In this document: piece after piece, positions 25,451-33,746 of the stretch
How positions within the stretch are numbered: the first letter of the stretch is position 1
Layout: every line of letters starts with the position of its first letter
Source: a bacterium
GTDB taxonomy: Bacteria; Cyanobacteriota; Vampirovibrionia; Gastranaerophilales; Gastranaerophilaceae
Assembly: GCA_017480425.1 (NCBI GenBank)
Contig: JAFVAR010000031.1
Coordinates: 1 to 43,105, forward strand
Direction: 5' to 3'
DNA length: 43,105 nt
Made by a program: the position numbers and the translations under genes
The notes under the pieces: model-generated
Seen by the model: only the letters and a program-made list of their open reading frames with translations
Database searches by the model: none
Told to the model about the DNA's origin: nothing

Positions 25451-26446
25451 TTATTTAAGATATTTGTAAAAAGATTCTGTTTTTCTGATTTTTATCTTTA
25501 TTCCAAGAAAATGGATTATATAGTGTTGGTAGTTCCTTGTGTATCCGCTACAAAACTTTTTAATTGAAAATAGTTTATCCCAAAAATTAAAATATGTAAT
25601 GTCTCCTGAATATGTTTGTGAACATATTGCTTTAGAATTTTGTTTGTATTTATATTTCCCGCCTCCAAGATAAATGTTGTTGATACCTCTTGCAATAAGT
25701 TTTTCCAGTGAATAATAATACAATAAATTACCTACATTCAATTTTGAAAAACTTGTGTCATATGCCATATTTTCGCAATATCCTGTTGATTTATCAATAA
25801 TGCTGTAAAATATTATTGCAATAAGTTTATTATTTGCTCTTAGTGTATATGTATCTGTAATGCAGAAGTAATTTGTCAAAAAATTTTTTAAATCAACATT
25901 TTCGTAATAGGATTTCATTTTTTCAGTTTTTAATTTAATAAATTCTTCAATCAGTGCTTCTGTAAGTTCCTCTTTTTTTATGTGTGTCCATTCGCATTTG
26001 TATTGTTTTTCAAGATTTTTTTTGTAATAGTTCCTGTTATATCTTGTTTTTGATGAAAAAAGATTATTATATTTTTCAAATGTGTCAGGTAGCTTCAAAA
26101 ACCAGTGAATTCCTGTTTTTAATCCCCTGTAACTGTTTATTGATTGTGTTATATGTATTTGGTTTACGTTATAATTTTTTTTTATATAATTTATAGCTGC
26201 ATTGAAAACTTCTTGAGCTATTTCCATCATGTATACGCCAAGAAAGCAGGTATTATCACAAATAAAAAATGCAATATAATTGGTTTTATTATTAAAGTTA
26301 ATTTCTAAAAGCTGAAAATCGTTGCCAAACTTAATGTCAAATCTATTATATATAATATTTGGCTTTACATTTTTTATTTTTTCAAACTTTTCAAAATCAT
26401 CAACTAATTTTATCTGTATTAAATTTTTAGACATATTTTTTAACAT
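25451..26446 (-). CDS. FemAB/BioF2-like GNAT transferase of the glycan cassette
   Basis: 331 residues. The C-terminal half (about 140-290) resembles GNAT-fold transferases of the FemAB/CelD type: SSKTRYNRNYYKKNLEKQY, RANNKLIAIIFYSIID, YDTSFSKLNVGNLLYYYSLEKLIARGINNIYLGGG. Such proteins add aminoacyl or acyl groups to cell-wall or surface polymers. The last 20 residues contain IHFLGIKIKIRK, a short tag also seen in the LicD protein of this cassette. The frame overlaps the end of the nucleotidyltransferase gene by a few nucleotides. Met5 is an alternative start. The acyl donor and acceptor are unknown. Confidence 0.6.
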   Translation of the reverse strand: MLKNMSKNLIQIKLVDDFEKFEKIKNVKPNIIYNRFDIKFGNDFQLLEINFNNKTNYIAFFICDNTCFLGVYMMEIAQEVFNAAINYIKKNYNVNQIHITQSINSYRGLKTGIHWFLKLPDTFEKYNNLFSSKTRYNRNYYKKNLEKQYKCEWTHIKKEELTEALIEEFIKLKTEKMKSYYENVDLKNFLTNYFCITDTYTLRANNKLIAIIFYSIIDKSTGYCENMAYDTSFSKLNVGNLLYYYSLEKLIARGINNIYLGGGKYKYKQNSKAICSQTYSGDITYFNFWDKLFSIKKFCSGYTRNYQHYIIHFLGIKIKIRKTESFYKYLK

Positions 26447-26904
26447 TCTTTTACTACAATATCGCTAGGCAAGTGATTGTCTACTTTCTCTTGTAATTTT
26501 TTGTAATTGTTGTAAATTTTCTTTTTAAGACTTGAAGAGCTTATTCCTTCTCCATACGGAAAATAAATAACCTGAACGCCTAAATCTTTTAAGTAATCGT
26601 ATTTTCCTGCCCAATCATCACCTACTACGAAAATATCAAAATTCAAATTTTTAACTTTTTCAGTATGGTCTAAAGAACGCTGTGGAATAACAATATCAGG
26701 TCCTTTTATAGCTTTTAACAGAGCGAGTCTTTCTTCAAAAGGAATAATAGGAGTGGATTTGTATGTTGCAACGAGTTCATCTGTATTAACTCCGACAATT
26801 AATATGTCTCCCAATGCTCTTGCATATTCTATCATTTTTAAATGATTGATATGGAGCATGTCGAATGTTCCTGATGTATATACTACCGTTTTATTTCCAA
26901 TCAT
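26440..26904 (-). CDS. CTP-type cytidylyltransferase-like protein
   Basis: 154 residues, close to the TagD/glycerol-3-phosphate cytidylyltransferase size. Motifs: SGTFDMLHINHL (11-22), where the family's HxGH reads HINH, GDILIVGVNTDEL, PFEERLALLKAI, and a C-terminal ISSSSLKKKI in place of the usual RT..IS(T/S)T motif. It should join a small phosphate compound to CMP (or AMP). An AGAGGTG site precedes the ATG. It lies 63 bp after the aminotransferase gene and next to LicD, whose family uses CDP-activated donors. The substrate is not readable. Phosphoethanolamine, aminoethylphosphonate and glycerol phosphate are all possible. Confidence 0.75.
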   Translation of the reverse strand: MIGNKTVVYTSGTFDMLHINHLKMIEYARALGDILIVGVNTDELVATYKSTPIIPFEERLALLKAIKGPDIVIPQRSLDHTEKVKNLNFDIFVVGDDWAGKYDYLKDLGVQVIYFPYGEGISSSSLKKKIYNNYKKLQEKVDNHLPSDIVVKEC

Positions 26905-26967
26905 TATTACACCTCTGTATGTTCCTTCTTCTACATCTCGCTTATATTTGCCATAGTTTGTTTTTTC

Positions 26968-28080
26968 TTAAATAACATTTACACAATTTCTTTCTCTTAC
27001 CTCTTTTATTGATAACTGAATTTTTTCAATTAATTCATCAAAATCAGTCAAGCTTGTGTTACCTATATGCGCTACCCTGAACATTCTGTTTCCAAGTTTT
27101 CCCCCGCAAGGATTTACGCATATTTTATAATTTTCTCGCAGATATTTCACAACTTCATTGGCGTTAACTCCTTCTTCCAACAGAACCGGAGTCACTGTGT
27201 AAGATTTTGGATAATCAGGAATTGTTAATCCATATTCTGCAGCTTTTTTTCTGAAATAATTTGCTTTTTCTTGAACAATTTTTATCCAAGCATCTTTTCC
27301 GCCCGATTTTTCAATAAGTTCAAGCATATCTTTTAATTCGTACATTATTGAAACAGTTGTAGTAAATGGAGTTTGTCCTCTTTCAATATTCTTAAAATAT
27401 GGTTTAAAATCGAAATAATATGAATTTGGCTTTCCTTTTCTATTAATCTTATCAACCATTCTCCGACTAAAAGAAATAATTGACATCCCGGGTGATAAGC
27501 AAAGACCTTTTTGTGAACTAATAATAGTTACATCAATCCCCCACTTTTCCATATCATAGTCATCAGCTAAAAATGTTGAAATAGCATCAACTATTAGATA
27601 CATATTATTTCTTTTGCAAAAATCACTAAGCAAATGTATATCATATAATTTGCCGGAAGACGTTTCATCAAGATTTACAAATAAAGCTGTATATCCTTTA
27701 TTCTCATAAGGCTCTAAATCTTTTGCGGTAACTACTTCATTCCAATCTAAATCAATTGAATCGTACGGAACATTATACCATTTTAACAGTTCACAAAACC
27801 TATGCCCGAAGCTTCCACCATTTATTACTAACGCTTTATCATTGCCTCCTTTATTTATCCCCCCCATGCAATTATCAACTACCGCATCCATTGCCCCTGT
27901 ACCTGAAGCAGCTAAATATATTGTAGTAGAATGCTCTGCTCCCATCATTTCGGCAACTTTTGTTAAGCATTCTTTTGCCATGTCTCCGTATTCTTGAGTT
28001 CTAAAATATGTATATCCCTTCTCCAGTACATTTTTTGTACTTGGGTACATTTCGACAGGTCCTACTATAAAATGTTTCAT
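26968..28080 (-). CDS. Class V aminotransferase of the glycan cassette
   Basis: 370 residues. A fold-type I PLP enzyme of class V, in the group that contains alanine-glyoxylate and 2-aminoethylphosphonate-pyruvate transaminases. It begins IVGPVEMYPSTKNVLE, has the AASGTGAMDA phosphate-binding loop (57-66), the PLP-nitrogen Asp165 in LIVDAISTFLAD and the Schiff-base Lys191 in SSQKGLCLSPG. The ATG overlaps the LicD stop codon (TAATG), so the two are translationally coupled. It probably makes the amino group of a small moiety that the neighbouring cytidylyltransferase activates and LicD transfers. This is inference. Confidence 0.8.
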   Translation of the reverse strand: MKHFIVGPVEMYPSTKNVLEKGYTYFRTQEYGDMAKECLTKVAEMMGAEHSTTIYLAASGTGAMDAVVDNCMGGINKGGNDKALVINGGSFGHRFCELLKWYNVPYDSIDLDWNEVVTAKDLEPYENKGYTALFVNLDETSSGKLYDIHLLSDFCKRNNMYLIVDAISTFLADDYDMEKWGIDVTIISSQKGLCLSPGMSIISFSRRMVDKINRKGKPNSYYFDFKPYFKNIERGQTPFTTTVSIMYELKDMLELIEKSGGKDAWIKIVQEKANYFRKKAAEYGLTIPDYPKSYTVTPVLLEEGVNANEVVKYLRENYKICVNPCGGKLGNRMFRVAHIGNTSLTDFDELIEKIQLSIKEVRERNCVNVI

Positions 28081-28991
28081 TAATCATCCTCTGAATATAT
28101 ATGCAGATTATTTCGGTAATCCTTATAATAATGTCTGATTTGACCGATTCCTGTCGGAACTTTTTCCCAATCTTTCCAAAGGTGTGATAAATATTCTTCT
28201 GATTTATTCGGAATGTATACTTTTAAATCTTCAAAAAAAGTTTCTTTCAACGGGAAAATTTCATCATACGGCATTACAATATAATTTTCTTCATATGGAA
28301 ATTCAATACCTCTTATCAGTATAGAATTCTCATCTAAACTGTATTTTGTATTTTGTTTATTCCATTTTATTATCTCATTTTGTGCTTTTTTAAAATTTAA
28401 TTTTTTATGTTTTTTATTAAAATCCGCTCTGTCTTTTTTTATATTTTTAGCTATGCGTTCTGCTTCCTGCTGAGTGTAACCGGAGTCATTACTTATATGC
28501 ATAGGGAAAATATCAAAACCGGCATTATAGTTTTTGTGTCGAATTCTTATTTGATAATTATTACACGTGATAGCGTGTTCTCTTACTGTAAAGTTACTGT
28601 TTTCAAATTCAGTTTTTAGTATGGGCAAAAGTTTTTCTATATCTTTTTGAAGCATGCTTACATCAATATCATCATCCCAAGGAATAAAGCCCTTATGACG
28701 AAAAGTACCAAGAAGTGTTCCAAAGTCTACCCAGTATTTAATTCCGTTTTCTCTGCATATTTTGTCAACAATTTTAAATATATCGAGGCATTCCATTTGC
28801 CATTGCCGAAATTCACCTTCTGCCGGAGGAATATTTTTTGCGCCAAAATAATTTACAATTTTATTGAGGTAATTTATTTCGTCCTTAAGAATCCCGATTT
28901 TATCTTTTTTGGATATTTTAAAACCTAAAAATTTGTATGTTATGTGTTTGGTTTTGACGTTATATGTTTTTGAAAATATAAAATTACTCAC
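28080..28991 (-). CDS. LicD family phosphotransferase
   Basis: 303 residues from a GTG start. LicD proteins transfer phosphocholine, glycerol-phosphate or related groups from CDP donors to surface glycans. The hallmark WVDFGTLLGTFRHKGFIPWD followed by DDID (106-110) is intact, as are IRIRHKNYNAGFDIFP and the C-terminal KDYR...LHIY. The N-terminus bears ITYKFLGFKISKKDK, a short tag that recurs at the C-terminus of the FemAB-like protein. First gene of the cassette; the spacing and overlaps with the next three genes indicate one operon. Confidence 0.85.
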   Translation of the reverse strand: MSNFIFSKTYNVKTKHITYKFLGFKISKKDKIGILKDEINYLNKIVNYFGAKNIPPAEGEFRQWQMECLDIFKIVDKICRENGIKYWVDFGTLLGTFRHKGFIPWDDDIDVSMLQKDIEKLLPILKTEFENSNFTVREHAITCNNYQIRIRHKNYNAGFDIFPMHISNDSGYTQQEAERIAKNIKKDRADFNKKHKKLNFKKAQNEIIKWNKQNTKYSLDENSILIRGIEFPYEENYIVMPYDEIFPLKETFFEDLKVYIPNKSEEYLSHLWKDWEKVPTGIGQIRHYYKDYRNNLHIYSEDD

Positions 28992-29161
28992 TATAAACTT
29001 TCTAATTTATCTTGTATATGTCTCTTTTTAATAATAGTTCGGCTAATTATATTTGTCAACGCAAGCACAGAAAATTAATAAATAAGTACACATGTGGGGT
29101 TAATATATCAATGTACGCATTGTATTTTTAAAAAAGGTGTTACAAGTATACAGGGGTAAAT

Positions 29162-29503
29162 ATGATTTTTGAGGATAGAGTTTATATCGGCAATAAAATT
29201 CGTGTTGCTCGTAGAGAACGTATTTTTACACAGGAAAAATTGGCAGAACTTGCAGGAATCACTTCAAAACAGCTTTCAAGAATAGAAACCGGCGAATATA
29301 TGCCGTCTTTGCCAACTTTTTTCAAATTGATATCTGCTCTGGAACTTGATATATCAGAATTTGGTCTTTCGCACAAACAAAAACTCAGCAGAATACAAGA
29401 AAAGTTTATAAAATTAATTAACAGTACTTCGGAAAAAGAGTTGGAATATTGTTATAACGTATTAGAAACAATTTTAGAAAATATAAAATTAATATCAAAT
29501 TAA
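29162..29503 (+). CDS. XRE-family transcriptional regulator
   Basis: 113 residues. An N-terminal Cro/CI helix-turn-helix at about residues 10-64 (KIRVARRERIFTQEKLAELA, then ITSKQLSRIETGEYMPSLPT) is followed by a helical C-terminal segment (70-110) probably for dimerisation. AGGGG precedes the ATG. It is divergent from the LicD cassette with 170 bp between them, so it may regulate that operon and itself. Convergent with the flagellar genes on the other side. Confidence 0.8.
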   Translation: MIFEDRVYIGNKIRVARRERIFTQEKLAELAGITSKQLSRIETGEYMPSLPTFFKLISALELDISEFGLSHKQKLSRIQEKFIKLINSTSEKELEYCYNVLETILENIKLISN

Positions 29504-29508
29504 ATTTT

Positions 29509-29883
29509 CTATTCTTCTATGTTAATAATACTTCCAGGGGCATCAATATCTACGTCATAGGCTTGTTGAATCTTTTGATTCTTTTGAGCCTTAACAAGTT
29601 CTGTTTTTACTTCATCCAGACCTTTTTCTAATTTTATTATATTTTGCATTTCAAGGTCTTTTATTTCTTCAACCAGAGAATCAACTTCTTTCTGCTGAAC
29701 AGGTGTAAGTTCAAGATATCTGCGCATGTTTTTGCAATTTGTAAAAATCGGTTCACGGGATTTTAGCATGGTAATTGCACTGTCATAATCTTCAGATTCA
29801 ATCATTCTTGCTATATCTTCTGCGCCGTTTTTAAGTTGAGTGTATTGCAGAATTAGTTGTTCATACTGCTTCTCATCCTGCAT
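29509..29883 (-). CDS. FliT-like flagellar chaperone candidate
   Basis: 124 residues, entirely helical and charged. It begins QYEQLILQYTQLKNGAEDIARMI and has a long helix LVEEIKDLEMQNIIKLEKGLDEVK. There is no sequence signature strong enough to name it, but size, helical content and position right after fliS (11-bp overlap) are those of FliT/FlgN-type export chaperones. Third gene of flaG-fliS-fliT-like order. Confidence 0.5.
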   Translation of the reverse strand: MQDEKQYEQLILQYTQLKNGAEDIARMIESEDYDSAITMLKSREPIFTNCKNMRRYLELTPVQQKEVDSLVEEIKDLEMQNIIKLEKGLDEVKTELVKAQKNQKIQQAYDVDIDAPGSIINIEE

Positions 29884-30373
29884 TCTGGCTCTCCTCTTGA
29901 GATATAGTTTGGTTTAAAACAGGATTTACGGACTCAGGTTCAGATGCCATTTGCTCTTTCATAACCTCTTCTACCGTAGTAATACCGCTCTGTATCTCAA
30001 TAGCCTTTTGGAATCCCCATCTTATGTTAGTTAAGTCTGTAATAACTTCATCTACTTTTTCAGTACTTCTTTGGACGTTCGCCTTAATCAGGTTCATTGC
30101 CATGCGGTTGTATAGCCTGAAAAGACGCTTAGAAACGTCATTTCCGTTTTCTAAATCAATAGTGCGCATAAGCTCACGAATGATTTTTCTTGCTCCTTCA
30201 ATATTCTGAGAGCGTTCTTGATAATTATTTTCATTAATACAGGTTTTTGCCTTCTGTAAGAACTGAATAGCTCCGTCAAATAATAAAATCATCAATTTTT
30301 CAGGAGTTGCAGTATTAACATTGTTTGCCTGATATTGTTTAATGTATTTGTTGTATGGATTTACTGGTGGCAT
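29873..30373 (-). CDS. fliS: Flagellin export chaperone FliS
   Basis: 166 residues. FliS binds the C-terminal helices of flagellin in the cytoplasm and keeps it unpolymerised until export. The N-terminus NPYNKYIKQYQANNVNTATP, then EKLMILLFDGAIQFLQKAK, is diagnostic. The four-helix core ends near residue 130 and a 35-residue Glu/Gln-rich tail follows, longer than usual. It follows the FlaG-like gene by 3 bp. The flagellin client is encoded 11 kb away at 41240. Confidence 0.92.
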   Translation of the reverse strand: MPPVNPYNKYIKQYQANNVNTATPEKLMILLFDGAIQFLQKAKTCINENNYQERSQNIEGARKIIRELMRTIDLENGNDVSKRLFRLYNRMAMNLIKANVQRSTEKVDEVITDLTNIRWGFQKAIEIQSGITTVEEVMKEQMASEPESVNPVLNQTISQEESQNAG

Positions 30374-30376
30374 TTA

Positions 30377-30844
30377 TTATACCTTCTTGTTTACGAAAAT
30401 CCCTGACGCCATGTTGAGTTTTTGTACTAATTCACCAAGTTCGTCTCCTGAGATTGTTTCGATTAACCTTTCATTTGTACTATCATATAATTCTATTATA
30501 TCATCTTTTACATTAAGTTTAACATAAAATTCTTTATCTGAGTTTTCAATGTCTTCTGCATCAATTTCTTCAATGTCATTTTCGTCTTCAGAATCATTTT
30601 CTTCTTCAACAAGTCCGTCTTCAAAAGTATCTTCTAAATTTTGTCCTCTGCCTTTTCTTCCTTCCTTGTTTTCTTCGTCTTCTTCTTTTTCCCGTACTCT
30701 TTGGTTTGTACTTGTTCCCTGAACTTGCCGGGAAGAATTTGCAGGGTCACTGTTGATTGCTTGTTCAGCTCTATTTGTGATTTCTGCAGATGTCTGCTCT
30801 TTTATGATGCCTGTATTGGCAATTGATATGCCATCCATTCCCAT
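30377..30844 (-). CDS. FlaG-like protein with an acidic linker
   Basis: 155 residues. The C-terminal 50 residues (FYVKLNVKDDIIELYDSTNE, then RLIETISGDELGELVQKL) match the FlaG/YvyC fold, which is encoded beside fliD and fliS and affects filament length. The preceding 60 residues are extremely charged, dominated by Glu and Asp (about 50-105). The N-terminus is polar. It leads the flaG-fliS-fliT-like operon and is divergent from the gene at 30937. No fliD is in the window. Confidence 0.7.
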   Translation of the reverse strand: MGMDGISIANTGIIKEQTSAEITNRAEQAINSDPANSSRQVQGTSTNQRVREKEEDEENKEGRKGRGQNLEDTFEDGLVEEENDSEDENDIEEIDAEDIENSDKEFYVKLNVKDDIIELYDSTNERLIETISGDELGELVQKLNMASGIFVNKKV

Positions 30845-30936
30845 GAGTGTATGAAGCTTCCTTTACATATTCTAACTTTTAATATCTTATGATATAATTT
30901 ACATATTGGCAATCATATAAAAGAAGGGTTATTTTT

Positions 30937-31686
30937 ATGAGTAAGAGCGTCTTTGTTGACTATATGGAAAAAATGCTTGGTTTTCCTCTTTGGATAAAGC
31001 AGACAATATTTTTAAATCTGTCAAATGATTTGACTAATTATTTAAGTAATGAATTCTTAGATGTTAAAGAAAGTGAATTATTCCATATATATAAGCCGGC
31101 TCTTTCCGATTTGGGGCAAAATGAATTAATGACAAAAGAGTCTAATTTTGATGAAAGTATTTATTCTTTTATGAATTGCTGTGCAAAGGGCATGTCACTA
31201 ATAGAAATAGCTATAGAAAACAGTTTTACAATGGAAGAAGTTGCAAAAGCGTTTACATTTTGTAAAACGTCAAAGTTTTTTTCTAACGAAGTTCCGAACC
31301 TTATAAGCGCCATAGCCGGATTTATTGCCGGAAACTATAGAACCGGTGAATATTTTATTCGTGCCGGCAAAATGACTATTGAACAGTTGGATGAAGTTTT
31401 GGATAAGCAGCAGGAAATTAATGCATCAGGTAAACACGTTTTCATTGCGGAGCTTATGGTACAAATGGGATTTGTAAAAGAGTCGGACGTTAAAAGTATT
31501 ATCTTTATGAAAGAAGAGGCCGGCAAACATTTCTCTCTGAATCCGGATGATTTGCCGAATGTTGCTCTTGAAAAAGAAAGTTATGATATAAGGGTTGAAA
31601 ACACTCGTTTAAAGGAAGAAAACGAGATTTTAAAGCAAAAACTTGAAAATATTTTAACTTATATCAAAGAACATAAAGAGGCATAA
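30937..31686 (+). CDS. MshEN-like domain protein, unknown function
   Basis: 249 residues. Residues about 125-185 (AGKMTIEQLDEVLDKQQE, then FIAELMVQMGFVKESDVKSI) resemble the N-terminal domain of GspE/MshE ATPases, a fold that in some proteins binds c-di-GMP. The N-terminal 110 residues are helical and unrecognised, and the C-terminus (210-245) is a coiled coil rich in Glu and Lys. No ATPase domain is attached. AGAAGGG precedes the ATG. It lies 6 bp before the asparaginase gene, probably in one operon, although the functions look unrelated. Confidence 0.5.
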   Translation: MSKSVFVDYMEKMLGFPLWIKQTIFLNLSNDLTNYLSNEFLDVKESELFHIYKPALSDLGQNELMTKESNFDESIYSFMNCCAKGMSLIEIAIENSFTMEEVAKAFTFCKTSKFFSNEVPNLISAIAGFIAGNYRTGEYFIRAGKMTIEQLDEVLDKQQEINASGKHVFIAELMVQMGFVKESDVKSIIFMKEEAGKHFSLNPDDLPNVALEKESYDIRVENTRLKEENEILKQKLENILTYIKEHKEA

Positions 31687-31692
31687 TTTCAA

Positions 31693-32601
31693 TTGAAAAT
31701 TGAAAGCGGAAAATGGAAAATCAATTATGTTCGTGACGGATTAGTCGAAGAATCCCATCAGGGTGTTTTTAGTTTTAATGATACGGAATGCTCTAAAACG
31801 CCTTATTATCTGAGATCATGTGCAAAACCACTGCAGGCGACGCTTTTGATTGATTATGGAATTGATTTGACTGATGAGGAATTAGCATTATGCTGCGGCT
31901 CACATGCGGGAGAAGAATGTCACATCAGGATTGCAAAAAATCTGCTGAATAAATTAGGTATTAGTGAAACAAACTTAAAATGCGGTGTTCATGCTCCGCT
32001 TTCAAGAACTATGCAGGATAAAATGCTTTTAAACGGTGAAAAGCCTGCACAAATTCACAACAATTGTTCAGGAAAGCATATAGGTTTTCTTGCAATCTGC
32101 AAAAAAATGGGATGGGACATGCAAAGTTATGATTCCCCGTCTCATCCGCTTCAAATTGCCGTAAAAAATAAGATAAATTCAATGTGTAAAATTGAGTCAA
32201 ATTATCCGATGACTACTGACGGATGCGGAGTTCCAATATTAAGCATGCCATTATATAATATGGCACAAGGGTTTGTTAATTTGCTGAAATATCCGCAAAT
32301 AGTAAGTGCAATAAAGAATAATCCGTATATATTTGGCGGTGAAAACAGAACTGATACGGAGATTATTCAAAAATCAGATAAGCTTATTGCAAAAGTAGGA
32401 GCCGGAGGGCTTTGTGTTGTATTAAATATTTGTGAAAAAAAAGCTTTTGCACTTAAAATTGATGACTGTTCAATGGATGCAAGGCGTATAGCGATATTTG
32501 AAATTCTTAAAAAATTGAGTTGGGCTGAAATTGAATATGATGACAAAATAAGGACATTATCAGGAAAAGAAGTCGGTAAGATTGTATTTGAATTTGCATA
32601 A
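31693..32601 (+). CDS. L-asparaginase, Rhizobium etli (ReAV/AnsA) type
   Basis: 302 residues from a TTG start with AGAGG upstream. This family hydrolyses asparagine and is unrelated to the E. coli type. The expected pairs are present: Ser42 and Lys45 in RSCAKPLQA, Cys125 and Lys128 in HNNCSGKH, and Asp176/Cys178 in TDGCGVP, corresponding to the catalytic Ser-Lys and the Cys/Lys metal site of the R. etli enzyme. It is slightly shorter than the usual 330-360. No signal peptide, so cytoplasmic. Confidence 0.85.
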   Translation: MKIESGKWKINYVRDGLVEESHQGVFSFNDTECSKTPYYLRSCAKPLQATLLIDYGIDLTDEELALCCGSHAGEECHIRIAKNLLNKLGISETNLKCGVHAPLSRTMQDKMLLNGEKPAQIHNNCSGKHIGFLAICKKMGWDMQSYDSPSHPLQIAVKNKINSMCKIESNYPMTTDGCGVPILSMPLYNMAQGFVNLLKYPQIVSAIKNNPYIFGGENRTDTEIIQKSDKLIAKVGAGGLCVVLNICEKKAFALKIDDCSMDARRIAIFEILKKLSWAEIEYDDKIRTLSGKEVGKIVFEFA

Positions 32602-32647
32602 CTGACGTGTTTTTGATAGTATAAGCACATTAAGAAAAGGAGTATGT

Positions 32648-33109
32648 ATGTTTAAGAATTTAGGAAAAGAACTAAGAGATTTCATTTTACGTGGAAACGT
32701 AATGGACATGGCTGTCGGTATTATTATCGGTGCTGCATTTGGTAAAATAGTTGATTCTTTGGTAAAAGATATCATTATGCCGCCAATCGGTTTTGTTTTG
32801 GGAAAAGTAGATTTTTCAAACTTATACTTCACATTGTATCCGCTTGGTGAAAAATATGATTCTTTGGATGCGGCAAGCGCTGCCGGTGCAGTAACTATTA
32901 ATTACGGCTTATTTATTAATACTGTGATAAGTTTCTTAATTGTAGCTTGTGCGATTTTTGCAATTGTAAAAGCTGTTAATACAATTAAAGACAAAGCCTG
33001 CAAAGAAGAAGAAGCTGAAGCAGCAGCAACTGAAAAACAGTGTCCTCATTGCTGTACAATGATTCCGATTAATGCTCATAAATGTCCTAACTGTACATCT
33101 GATTTATAA
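32648..33109 (+). CDS. mscL: Large-conductance mechanosensitive channel with zinc ribbon
   Basis: 153 residues. MscL opens under membrane tension to release solutes. The N-terminal helix and TM1 ([30 protein letters not shown], residues 12-41), the periplasmic loop, and TM2 (about 88-112) are typical. Instead of ending in the usual helical bundle, the protein continues through an acidic/Ala linker to CPHC...CPNC (Cys132, 135, 146, 149), a zinc-ribbon motif. AAGGAG precedes the ATG and a bidirectional terminator follows. Confidence 0.93.
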   Translation: MFKNLGKELRDFILRGNVMDMAVGIIIGAAFGKIVDSLVKDIIMPPIGFVLGKVDFSNLYFTLYPLGEKYDSLDAASAAGAVTINYGLFINTVISFLIVACAIFAIVKAVNTIKDKACKEEEAEAAATEKQCPHCCTMIPINAHKCPNCTSDL

Positions 33110-33120
33110 TGAGAATAATT

Positions 33121-33150
33121 AAAAAAGCCTGAATTTATTTCAGGCTTTTT
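33121..33150. terminator. Bidirectional terminator after mscL
   Basis: AAAAAGCCTGAA, loop TTTAT, TTCAGGCTTTTT. It lies between mscL and the end of the convergent beta-barrel gene and has A-runs and T-runs suited to both strands. Confidence 0.88.
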
Positions 33151-33153
33151 AAT

Positions 33154-33684
33154 TTAAAACTTATAAGTAATTCCGATATTACCTGAATATCTACCGTTAT
33201 CCCAGTCATTCATCGTGACATTTTGAGTGCTGAAGTTTTTTTGAAACGGTTCTGCCCACACAGAAAGATGTTTATTAATTTTATAATCTGCGCCAACCCA
33301 AAAACCAAAGGAATCCTTACCTTCTTCAAATTTGGTAGTGTAGTGTCCGTCAGCATAAAATGATAATTTATCATTGATAGGTATGCTTGCACCTGCTGCA
33401 ATTCTGAGTTGGTCTACATCCCTGTCATAATGTCTATATCTGGCATATGCTCTAAAATTGTTTCCGAAATTTTGTTTATATTTTGTTTCAAATGCAGGTG
33501 ACGGTTGAGAGCTTGTACCATTTGATAAATTTATGTTTGTATTAATCCCAAAATCAGCACTGAGTGTTCCTCCTTTAACGACATTTGCGGATACTCTTAC
33601 AGTATTCAAATTCTGCAATACTCCGTCAGATGACAAATAATTTGAAGAAGCAACGCATATATTGGGTGAAAATTCTCCTGTCAT
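33154..33684 (-). CDS. Beta-barrel outer-membrane-type protein lacking a signal peptide
   Basis: 176 residues made of alternating amphipathic strands: NTVRVSANVVKGGTLSADFG, NFRAYARYRHYD, DQLRIAAGASI, KLSFYADGHYTTKF, FGFWVGADYKINKHLSVWAEPF and a final GNIGITYKF. The C-terminal Phe and strand pattern are those of small outer-membrane barrels. No signal peptide is visible at the N-terminus (MTGEFSPNICVASSNYL). The start is supported by AAGGGAC and by promoter motif B 30 nt upstream, so the absence of a leader is probably real. Function unknown. Confidence 0.6.
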   Translation of the reverse strand: MTGEFSPNICVASSNYLSSDGVLQNLNTVRVSANVVKGGTLSADFGINTNINLSNGTSSQPSPAFETKYKQNFGNNFRAYARYRHYDRDVDQLRIAAGASIPINDKLSFYADGHYTTKFEEGKDSFGFWVGADYKINKHLSVWAEPFQKNFSTQNVTMNDWDNGRYSGNIGITYKF

Positions 33685-33713
33685 ATATGTCCCTTTATTT
33701 AATATCCTATTTA

Positions 33714-33743
33714 TATAAAGTATTTTTATTTAAAAAAATTGCC
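33714..33743 (-). promoter_or_regulatory. Promoter motif B, GGCAA-N17-ACTTTATA
   Basis: On the minus strand GGCAA (33743-33739), 17 nt, ACTTTATA (33721-33714), then TAAATAGG, 30 nt before the ATG of the beta-barrel gene. The upstream box directly abuts the terminator of the GGDEF gene. Confidence 0.6.
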
Positions 33744-33746
33744 TTA

